A stretch of DNA of 64,000 bases from Tuctoria greenei (taxonomy: Eukaryota; Streptophyta; Magnoliopsida; Poales; Poaceae), in NCBI GenBank assembly GCA_036927565.1, contig JAYESD010000008.1:18680100-18744099 (forward strand), written 5' to 3'. The position numbers and the translations under genes were made by a program. The notes under the pieces were generated by a model. That model saw nothing but the letters and a program-made list of their open reading frames with translations, was not told where the DNA came from and ran no database searches. Positions 56,738-64,000 of the stretch are shown here, one piece after another (position 1 is the first letter of the stretch; each line of letters begins with the position of its first letter).

Positions 56738-58909
56738 CTACTGACCCTGAGAGCTAGGCGCGAGGACGAACTGAGCACCGTCGCAGTCGTCGGAGCTGGA
56801 GTCGCCGGTCGAAGGAGCCGCCGGAGCGGTGGGAACTGGAGGGTCCGCTGCCGGTGCTGGAGGAGAGGGAGCAGGTACTGAAGATGCTGGAGGAGCTGGA
56901 GGAAGTGGAGCGCTCACCACGGACGCCGGTGTCTGCTGGAACAAGGTCGTCGCCGGCAGTGGTGAGTGAATCGGTGCGCTAGGTGCCAGAAGTGGTGACA
57001 TGCTGATCGAAGGTATAGGAGTAGTAGGCACCTGGGCGACACCTGGAGCCAGTCCCAGTCCAGGCTGCTGTGAAGGAAGGGCGATCCCGGTCTGAGTGTA
57101 TAGGTTGGTGATCAACCCTAGGATCCCCATCATGGCCTGCTGGGTCTGCTGCTGCTGGTCGAGGGTACGGCGGTGCATCTGATCGACCAGGTTGGTGAAC
57201 CGGTCCGTATCCTCTCGCCTCTGACGGGCGATCTCCAGCTGGAGCTCCTGCTGCTGCCGCTGCAGCTGTGCCAGGTGAGCAGCCTGCTCCGCCCTGGCCT
57301 GCTCAGCAGCGAGCCTGTCCTGGCGCTGCTGCTCGATCATCTGCTGAAGAAGCGACGTCATCTCAGACGGCTGCGTCACCTGCGCCTCGGACACAGGAGG
57401 TGGTGTCGGTGGCGGAGCAGCTGATCCTCCGGCCTCGGCGTCGTGCTGCCTTGGTGAAGGTGGAGGAGGAGGGAAGTACTCCTCGACACTGTCGTCTGTG
57501 TCGCTCTCGGACCAGACGTGCTGTAAGTCTCCACCTGGAGCTTCTGCCTCAGCCAGACGCTCATCTTCCTTCTCGAGGTCAGACCAATCCTCCTCAGTCA
57601 AGCGGGCCCTGACCTGGCGCTCAACTGGACGGCCAAGGCGGCGGTCTCCAGGAGCGGACGCACGGTAGTGGCCGAAGCGGGTCACGCTCTCGTCAGCAAG
57701 CCGGGCCTGTGCTGAATGTCCCTCTGGCACCACCATAGAGCAAATAAAGCTGATCCAGTGCCCATAGACCATCTGCCTCATCATGCCCACTCCATCTGTA
57801 ATAACGTCCTCCATCTCGCAGAGAAGTATGTCTATGATATCAAAATCCATCCCGTTCATTATGTAGAACAGGAGGGTCTGCTGGAGACTCGTGAACCCCT
57901 CTAAGTAACCTGACCTCGGCAGGAGCGTGCGGCGCAAGGCGAGGTGCACAATGCGCGCAGCTGGGGTCAGGAGTGCTGGGACTCTCGGCTGATCTGGAGA
58001 GAACGTGGGGCCAAACAAGGAGCGGATCTCGTCCAGCTGAGGTGCTACCCCTCCAGTAAGTGGCCTCCTTGGTGGATCTGCCTGCCCATAGACCTTCTCG
58101 TGTATGCTAGTGTCGTGCAGGTCCAAGCCAAGGATGTGCCCCAAAGTCTGCCTCGTGAGATGGTAGTGCTGACCATTGAACATGAAGGCAATGGATCTTC
58201 TGCCCTCTGAGATGTATAGGGTCGCGTAGAAGACACGGACCCACTCTTCCACATAGGCACTCCTCTCATAGTCCAGTAGCTCTACCAAGCCTCTGTAACG
58301 CTCAAAGAAGGGGCGGACATCAGTTTCCGCTGCCACTGCAAGCTGCCTCCAGTCCAGGTGGTTGTGCTGAAAGAGCTTGTGCCCCCGGCGCTTGTAAGTC
58401 TCATAGAGAGACGCCTGGGTGACAGTCCAGAAGCGACTGACAACAAGCAGCTCTCGGGGCTGTGGGAACCACTCCTCAAGAAGAACATTCCATCTGAGCT
58501 TCCGGAGTTGCTTCGCCTTCATCTTCCGGTAGTCCACAAGACGGACTCCTTCACGGACCAGGACGGCCGTGTCCATCTCATGGATGTCCCTCTCAGCCTC
58601 CCTGTCCTCACGACGGTCGGCGACCGTCGGTCTCGGACGAGGAGCAGCCTCGATGTGACCTCCTCGAGTCCGGGCTGAGCGCCGGCGGACGAGAGGCTCG
58701 ACTGGCTCCTCTTCGGCGTCGGAGTCGTCGACCACTGGAGGCGGCCTCGGACGGGCCTCACGGATCCTCAAGGACCCTCCTCGGCCACGCTCACGCTCCT
58801 CGGCGGCGCGAGCGGCCATCAAAGCCTTCTTCTCATCCTTCGATAATTTTCGCTTCTTCGCGGCGGGCTCCGCGATCGCTTTTCCCTTTCCTTTGCGGTC
58901 GCGACCCAT
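56738..58909 (-). CDS. Sirevirus 2 ORF3: 723-residue protein of unknown function
   Basis: An intact frame from ATG 58907-58909 to the stop at 56738, in the place between pol and 3' LTR where some Sireviruses hold an env-like gene. Residues 1-55 are very basic (KKRKLSKDEKK at 18-28 looks like a nuclear signal). The segment at about 50-110 mixes Arg, Pro and acidic runs. Residues about 120-440 are a globular region with WFPQPRELLVVSRFW, WVRVFYATLYIS, FMFNGQHYHLTRQTLGHILG and LLFYIMNGMDFDIIDILL. This resembles plant transposon-protein domains (PF20167-like) in layout, which I infer weakly. Residues about 470-500 are acidic and Pro-rich, 513-603 are a Gln/Glu/Arg-rich coiled coil, and the rest is Pro/Ala-rich. 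No signal peptide or clear transmembrane pair is seen, so an envelope role is unlikely. The upstream region has promoter-like boxes of its own. Confidence 0.85.
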   Translation of the reverse strand: MGRDRKGKGKAIAEPAAKKRKLSKDEKKALMAARAAEERERGRGGSLRIREARPRPPPVVDDSDAEEEPVEPLVRRRSARTRGGHIEAAPRPRPTVADRREDREAERDIHEMDTAVLVREGVRLVDYRKMKAKQLRKLRWNVLLEEWFPQPRELLVVSRFWTVTQASLYETYKRRGHKLFQHNHLDWRQLAVAAETDVRPFFERYRGLVELLDYERSAYVEEWVRVFYATLYISEGRRSIAFMFNGQHYHLTRQTLGHILGLDLHDTSIHEKVYGQADPPRRPLTGGVAPQLDEIRSLFGPTFSPDQPRVPALLTPAARIVHLALRRTLLPRSGYLEGFTSLQQTLLFYIMNGMDFDIIDILLCEMEDVITDGVGMMRQMVYGHWISFICSMVVPEGHSAQARLADESVTRFGHYRASAPGDRRLGRPVERQVRARLTEEDWSDLEKEDERLAEAEAPGGDLQHVWSESDTDDSVEEYFPPPPPSPRQHDAEAGGSAAPPPTPPPVSEAQVTQPSEMTSLLQQMIEQQRQDRLAAEQARAEQAAHLAQLQRQQQELQLEIARQRREDTDRFTNLVDQMHRRTLDQQQQTQQAMMGILGLITNLYTQTGIALPSQQPGLGLAPGVAQVPTTPIPSISMSPLLAPSAPIHSPLPATTLFQQTPASVVSAPLPPAPPASSVPAPSPPAPAADPPVPTAPAAPSTGDSSSDDCDGAQFVLAPSSQGQ

Positions 58910-59400
58910 CTAGACGACGGAGAGATAGGGTTAGCGAGGTTGGAAACGAATGATGACGAGACACGTCGCACGGCACGGAGCTCACCTTAGCGACGATGGA
59001 GCTCGGGAAAACCTAGCGACGGAGGCCGGAGAAGACGTGGAGATGCTTCGACGGAGGGAGAGGTGCGGTGGCGATGGTGCGTGGGCGCGGGTGGAGCACG
59101 GCGGCGGCTGCTACGGAAGTGGTGCGGTGAGCGGGCACGGACGACGGTGGCGCGTGGGGAGGCAGCGGCGGCGGTGCTGCGGGTGGAGCACGGCGGCGGC
59201 GGCGCGAGGGAAGGGCGGCGGCGCGCGGGAGAGGTGGCCGGCGGCGGTGGCGCGAGCAGGGGACGGCGGCGGCGGCCGGCGGCGGCGCTGCAGGCGAGGG
59301 AGAGGCGGCGGCGCGTGGAGAGGCGGTGGTCGGCGGCGGCGGGAGCACGGGGTGTCGGGGAGAGGAAGGGTCGGGCCGGCGCGCGGGTTTAAATAGTGGG
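58910..59400 (-). promoter_or_regulatory. GC-rich leader and promoter candidate of ORF3
   Basis: About 480 bp of CGG/GCG-rich DNA precedes the ATG. At its far end, on the minus strand, CTATTTAAACC (TATTTAAA, complement of 59388-59395) sits 10 bp after a telo-box AAACCCTA (59405-59412) and a GGGCCC (59399-59404). These boxes are typical of plant housekeeping promoters. Short frames inside the leader, such as 59013-59348, are composition shadows. Confidence 0.5.
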
Positions 59401-60341
59401 GCCCAAACCCTAGCCGTTTTTCAAACACCGGATGGACCGATGATATATGCAGTGAACATCGGTCAATTGCAACAGTAAGGATATTCAAGAATTGCTGTTG
59501 ACATCGGATGAACCGATGATTAGGGTTTTGATCATCGGTCGAATAGCACAGTAAGGGTGTTCAACCGAGTGATATTGACACCGGATGATCCGACGTTAGA
59601 GGGAGGTAGACATCGGTTGACTAGATCACAGCTCCAGAGGAGTGAACATCGGATGGACCGATGTTTTCCAGGATGAACGCGTCGGATCATTTGAGGTTCT
59701 GACAGAGTTGGGCTTTGAGGATTGAACACCTATTTGACCGCTGAGGGATTGACAGGGGCATCGGATAATCCGATGACAACAGAACGAAAACATCCCATAT
59801 ATGTCCTTTGACCAAACAAACAATCAAGGAGAAACACATGTCTTAGGACTTTTTGGGCAACCCCTTACCCCTCAAGAAGCTAATATGCCAATAGCTTGGC
59901 TAGACCTTAACACAAACGGAACACCAAGAAAAATGGAGGAAAAATATCCAAATAAAATGTAAGGCCCATGCTTTGTGAGGTAGAGTATGAAGACTACTAT
60001 CTCAATGAAGCATGTTCCTCTAGGCATTAACGTACCTAACATTTTGTTCTTTCCACCTTATATGAGTTGAGATATTGCATTTCAAACAAGTCTCCTTCTC
60101 ATGAGGTGGGTTCCCCTTTGTGACAATCTACCGTTATGCAATGCCAAACAAATTATAATGCAAGATATTGAATGAGTGCAGATTTATATGGCAGGGATCA
60201 TGCAAGGCATAAAATAAATCTATCTTGCCAAGTTTGAACCTTCCAAAGGCTTCCTCAGGGAAAACTACTTCTAGCTTGCCCCTATCCTTTGGGAGTTAGA
60301 CAAGACCTATATGATATGCATCCTTACATGAACATGGCAAC
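59401..60341 (-). promoter_or_regulatory. Internal palindrome array between pol and ORF3
   Basis: Seventeen-base palindromes CATCGGATGGACCGATG and variants at 59426, 59502, 59579, 59647 and 59759, with half-sites (CATCGGTC, CATCGGTTG) at about 59456, 59538 and 59610. They belong to the same motif family as those in the LTR of this element. From 59780 to 60341 the DNA is AT-rich without genes and leads to the pol stop. Confidence 0.7.
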
Positions 60342-63300
60342 TTACATGACGTTAGATGCATCTAGCACATTTAATTCACTTCTAAGTCTAGAAAAGGTTT
60401 TCTCATCAAGTGGTTTTGTGAAGATATCCGCCAATTGTTCTTCGGATCTAACACCTTGCAAAGAGATGTCTCCTTTAGCCTCATGATCACGCAAGAAGTG
60501 ATGGCGAATATCAATGTGCTTAGTGCGGGAGTGTTGAACGGGGTTTCTAGCTATCTTAACCGCACTTTCATTGTCACAAAGGAGAGGCACACAACCAATT
60601 TTAATTCCAAAGTCCAAAAGGGTTTGCTTCATATATAGAATTTGGGCACAACATGCACCGGCCGCTATATACTCCGCTTCCGCGGTGGACAAAGCCACGG
60701 AATTTTGCTTTTTGCTTGACCAAGATACTAGGGAACGCCCAAGTAAATGGCACCCACCGGAGGTACTCTTGCGATCCACGCGGCATCCGGCAAAGTCCGA
60801 ATCCGAGTATCCCAAGAGATGGAAACTAGCGTTCTTGGGGTACCACAAACCTACACTTGAGGTATGCTTGAGATACCGAAGTATCCTAAAGACCGCCTTC
60901 TTGTGCGATTCTTTAGGTGCCGCTTGAAAGCGAGCACACAAGCACACACTAAACATAATATCGGGCCTAGATGCGGTAAGATATAACAATGAGCCAATCA
61001 TGGAACGATAATGAGATTGATCAATAGGTTTACCGTCCATGTCCGCGTCGAGATGGCAATTTGTCGCCATTGGAGTGCTTCTTGAGCTACAATCTCCCAT
61101 CTCAAATTTCTTCAAGAGGTCCTTGGTGTACTTCTCTTGATAGATGAAGGTCCCCTCTTGAAGTTGCTTGATTTGGAATCCAAGGAAGAAGTTGAGCTCT
61201 CCAATCATTGACATCTCGAATTCCCTAGACATCATTTTGCCAAACTCATGGCTAAGAGATTTGTTAGTTGAGCCAAAAATGATATCATCGACATAAATTT
61301 GACAAATGAATAAATCCCCGTCGATGTGCTTGGTGAAGAGTGTAGTGTCCACCCTCCCGATCTTGAATCCTTGCATGACTAGGAAATCCCTTAGTCGTTC
61401 ATACCACGCCCTAGGTGCTTGCTTGAGCCCGTAGAGCGCCTTGTGTAACCTATACACATGGTTAGGATTCCTCGGATCTTCAAACCCGGGAGGTTGCTCA
61501 ACATAAACAAGTTCGTTAATATAGCCATTGAGAAAAGCACTTTTAACATCCATTTGATAAAGCATTATATTGTGATGTGAGGCAAAAGCAAGGAGTATGC
61601 GAATAGCTTCTAACCGAGCGACCGGAGCGAATGTTTCTCCAAAGTCTAGTCCTTCAACTTGTGAAAAACCCTTGGCCACAAGCCTTGCCTTGTTGCGGAC
61701 CACGATGCCATTCTCGTCTTGCTTGTTTCGGTATACCCACTTCGTACCGATAACGTTCTTGTCCTTGGGTCGCTCCTCCAACACCCAAACTTCATTGCGG
61801 GTGAAGTTGTTGAGTTCTTCTTGCATGGCCATCACCCAATTTGGATCTTGGAGTGCTTCCTCTATGTGGGTGGGTTCTACACACGAAACAAAAGAGTAGT
61901 GCTCACAAAATGAGGCGACATGGCGGGAACGAGTACTTACGCCCCTTGAAGGACTTCCAATGATTTGGTCCATTGGATGCGCCTTGGAGATGCGTCCATG
62001 CCTCATAAGAGGTTGTGAGTCACTTGGCGGTGGTGAAGCTTGTTGTTCCTCTTGTGGTTGGACTTGATCATGGACTTCTTCTTGTCGTTGGTGTTGTGTG
62101 GCTTGTGAATCTTGCATCGGCAATGGATTATCTTTTTCTTCTTCTTCTTCATCAACTTGAGGCATCATGGAGGTGTTGATGTTGGAACTTGATGCTCCCC
62201 CTTGATCATGGCCCTCTTCAACTTCCGGCTTGATGTCTCCAATGGTCATGTTTTTCATGGCTTCTCGTAGAGGCTCATCATCTATTTCATCATGACCAAA
62301 ACTCTCCTCTTGGGAGCCATTAGTCTCATCAAACTCAACATCACAACTTTCTTCAACTAGACCGGAGGTTTGGTTGAATACTCGATATGCTTTTGAGTTC
62401 GATGCATAACCAAGAAAAATACCAACATCACATCTTCTTTCAAACTTACCGAGCCTTTTCTTGCGGTAGATGTAGCATTTGCACCCAAAGACTCTAAAGT
62501 AGGAGATGTTGGGCTTTCTCCCAATGAGGAGCTCATATGGGGTCTTTTGGAGTAGTCGGTGAAGATAGACCCTAATTGCGGCATGGCACGCCGTGTTGAT
62601 GGCTTCGGCCCAAAACTTCTCCGACGTGCCATAGTCATCAAGCATTGCTCTTGCAAGGGTGATAAGGGTCTTGTTCTTCCTTTCAACGACACCATTTTGT
62701 TGAGGGGTGTATGTGGCCGAAAACTCATGCTTCACACCTTCACGATCACACCATTCCCCAATGTTGTAGTTCTTGAACTCGGTGCCGTTGTCACTCCGGA
62801 CCTTGATGATGGGAAGTTGAAATTCCCTTTGAGCACGTTTGGCAAAGGTCTTGAAAACTTCCGGAGTTTCACCCTTGTCTCCTAAAAACAAAGTCCAAGC
62901 ATATCGAGAATAATCGTCAACGATAACAAGACAATAGAAGTTACCACCAAGACTTTGATATGTGGACGGTCCGAAGAGGTCCATGTGGAGTAGTTCAAGC
63001 GGCTTGGAGGTTGACACCATTGTCTTCATTGGGTGGTGTGAAGCAACTTGCTTCCCGGCTTGACAAGCGCTACAAAGCTTGTTCTTCTCAAACGTGACAT
63101 CCTTCATGCCGGTCACCATCCCAAGCTTGAACGACTTCTTAAGCTTGCTCATCCCAATGTGAGCAATGCGTCGATGCCATAGCCAACCCAAGCTTGTCTT
63201 AGTGAAAAGACAAGTGGTCAAGCTAGCATCCTTGTTGGAGAAGTCCACCAAGTAAAGATGTCCATGCCGAAATCCTTTGAAGATTAGTTCTTTGCTTGAT

Positions 63301-63602
63301 TCACTAGTTACTACAACACCATTCTTGTCAAAGGTGCACGTTAGTCCAAGATCACATAGTTGTGCAATGGAAAGTAAATTGAAACTAAGTGACTTAACAT
63401 ATAGTACATTAGAAATGGACAAATCATGCGAAATAGCAATTTTACCTAAACCAATTACCTTCCCCTTTGAGTTGTCACCAAAGGTGACTTGTTCATGATT
63501 ATCGGGGTTCTCTATGGTAGTGAACATACCATCATTGCCGGTCATATGTTGAGTGCACCCGCTATCGAGTACCCAATGTTTTCCTCCGGCTTTGTAGTTC
63601 AC
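60342..63602 (-). CDS. Sirevirus 2 Pol polyprotein (PR-INT-RT-RH), intact
   Basis: 1086 codons without a stop. The protease has DSGCTQHMTG at residues 13-22. Integrase: zinc motif H-x4-H...C-x2-C at about 140-190, then HMDLFGP, RSDNGTEF and VVERKNKT for the catalytic triad. An acidic linker follows (a Glu run near residue 480). RT starts about 610 with TKWVYRNKQ and QMDVKSAFLNG; YVDD lies at about 770. RNase H is at about 900-1060 with SDSDFAG, AEAEY and LLCDN. The first codon shown is GTG, and the frame upstream is closed by TAG. Gag lies in another frame, so Pol is likely made by frameshift or readthrough from Gag, or a small mutation separates them. Confidence 0.93.
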   Translation of the reverse strand: MNYKAGGKHWVLDSGCTQHMTGNDGMFTTIENPDNHEQVTFGDNSKGKVIGLGKIAISHDLSISNVLYVKSLSFNLLSIAQLCDLGLTCTFDKNGVVVTSESSKELIFKGFRHGHLYLVDFSNKDASLTTCLFTKTSLGWLWHRRIAHIGMSKLKKSFKLGMVTGMKDVTFEKNKLCSACQAGKQVASHHPMKTMVSTSKPLELLHMDLFGPSTYQSLGGNFYCLVIVDDYSRYAWTLFLGDKGETPEVFKTFAKRAQREFQLPIIKVRSDNGTEFKNYNIGEWCDREGVKHEFSATYTPQQNGVVERKNKTLITLARAMLDDYGTSEKFWAEAINTACHAAIRVYLHRLLQKTPYELLIGRKPNISYFRVFGCKCYIYRKKRLGKFERRCDVGIFLGYASNSKAYRVFNQTSGLVEESCDVEFDETNGSQEESFGHDEIDDEPLREAMKNMTIGDIKPEVEEGHDQGGASSSNINTSMMPQVDEEEEEKDNPLPMQDSQATQHQRQEEVHDQVQPQEEQQASPPPSDSQPLMRHGRISKAHPMDQIIGSPSRGVSTRSRHVASFCEHYSFVSCVEPTHIEEALQDPNWVMAMQEELNNFTRNEVWVLEERPKDKNVIGTKWVYRNKQDENGIVVRNKARLVAKGFSQVEGLDFGETFAPVARLEAIRILLAFASHHNIMLYQMDVKSAFLNGYINELVYVEQPPGFEDPRNPNHVYRLHKALYGLKQAPRAWYERLRDFLVMQGFKIGRVDTTLFTKHIDGDLFICQIYVDDIIFGSTNKSLSHEFGKMMSREFEMSMIGELNFFLGFQIKQLQEGTFIYQEKYTKDLLKKFEMGDCSSRSTPMATNCHLDADMDGKPIDQSHYRSMIGSLLYLTASRPDIMFSVCLCARFQAAPKESHKKAVFRILRYLKHTSSVGLWYPKNASFHLLGYSDSDFAGCRVDRKSTSGGCHLLGRSLVSWSSKKQNSVALSTAEAEYIAAGACCAQILYMKQTLLDFGIKIGCVPLLCDNESAVKIARNPVQHSRTKHIDIRHHFLRDHEAKGDISLQGVRSEEQLADIFTKPLDEKTFSRLRSELNVLDASNVM

Positions 63603-63616
63603 CTACACACATGAAG

Positions 63617-64000
63617 TTAGTTTTTGAGTTTAGGCACCCAAGCTAACTTAGGTCCTTGTATGTGTGATACAAGTGATTTTGGGACCCAAAGTTGCTTGGG
63701 GAGCTTCCCCTTCATGCCCTTAATATCTTTGCCGATGAACCTTGCCTTCACCTTGCCACCTACTTTGCTTAAGAGATAGTGATAATCATGGAAAGTAGAT
63801 TTGTAGTTAGGAGGCAATTTGGGAGAAGGACGGTTGGGAAGAGGACACTCCCTCGTGTGGTGTCCGGTGACCTCACAATGTTGGCAATAGGATCCAACTT
63901 CTTTGATGAAGCTCGTCCTAAGCTCCGGTGAGGGCACCTTTCCTTTGTTGAGCACCGGGAAGGAGCCAAGTCCTCTCTTGTTGAAGCCTTTGGCTTGTTG
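63617..64000 (-). CDS. Sirevirus 2 Gag C-terminus, cut by the window edge
   Basis: An open frame continuing past 64000 and ending at 63617. It holds a CCHC zinc knuckle, CQHCEVTGHHTRECP (about 63848-63890), and ends WVPKLKN. The knuckle binds the element RNA in the capsid. Pol begins 15 bases further in a different frame. The start codon is outside the window. Confidence 0.88.
   Translation of the reverse strand, partial: QQAKGFNKRGLGSFPVLNKGKVPSPELRTSFIKEVGSYCQHCEVTGHHTRECPLPNRPSPKLPPNYKSTFHDYHYLLSKVGGKVKARFIGKDIKGMKGKLPKQLWVPKSLVSHIQGPKLAWVPKLKN

Larger units (their letters stand above)
54973..64000 (-). mobile_element. Sirevirus 2, coding-intact, runs off the right edge
   Basis: Minus-strand order from right to left: gag (to 63617), pol (60342-63602), a long non-coding leader, ORF3 (56738-58909), multiple polypurine tracts, 3' LTR (54973-56350). 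ACCGG at 54968-54972 is the candidate target copy. All three visible frames are free of stops, so it is much younger than Sirevirus 1. The 5' LTR and most of gag lie outside the window. Confidence 0.9.

Overview
The window is nuclear DNA from a grass (Poaceae, probably panicoid). Three things point there: a nuclear gene for a chloroplast cyclophilin with a spliced intron, grass-type Sirevirus, CACTA and gypsy families, and plant MITEs. It is almost wholly nested transposable elements. The only host gene I can support is a CYP28-type cyclophilin on the minus strand (32107-34096). I see no rRNA, tRNA or CRISPR.

Layout. 1-6960: an old Ty1/copia Sirevirus on the minus strand, with broken gag and pol, multiple polypurine tracts, PBS and 5' LTR. 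7830-8193: a 28-bp minisatellite. 8291-11930: a decayed CACTA TNPD transposase. 13161-13870: a captured Mei2-like RNA-binding gene fragment. 14560-16378: CACTA-type subterminal repeats ending in a CACTA terminus. 16425-about 23279: a gypsy element deleted down to gag, 3' UTR and a long LTR. 23280-29410: a second CACTA element (TNPD remnant plus a multi-exon TNPA-like gene) holding a gypsy solo LTR. About 29413-31791: gypsy and copia LTR remnants. 32107-34096: the cyclophilin gene, with a hAT-type MITE in its intron. 34532-35655: a small LTR-type element with inverted ends. About 35820-44583: an L1-type LINE split by a full-length Ale/Retrofit-like copia (36172-42172) and a hAT-like element (43637-44340). 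44800-46400: a Sirevirus solo LTR. 48656-50720: a Harbinger-type MITE and a Harbinger transposase pseudogene. 51259-54972: nested gypsy LTRs and an Athila-like gag. 54973-64000: a second, coding-intact Sirevirus on the minus strand, running off the right edge.

The most unusual item is the 723-codon intact third ORF (56738-58909) in the second Sirevirus. It lies between pol and the 3' LTR, in the position where some Sireviruses carry an env-like gene. It has no membrane segment that I can see. Its long GC-rich leader starts near a TATA box, a GGGCCC site and a telo-box. Beyond these lie the same 17-bp palindromes that fill the LTR of the element. Other items worth checking are the Mei2-like exon duplication, the inverted-end LTR insertion with a GGCCC target duplication, and candidate upstream exons at 47.4-47.7 kb that could make the cyclophilin 5' UTR intron about 13 kb of nested elements.
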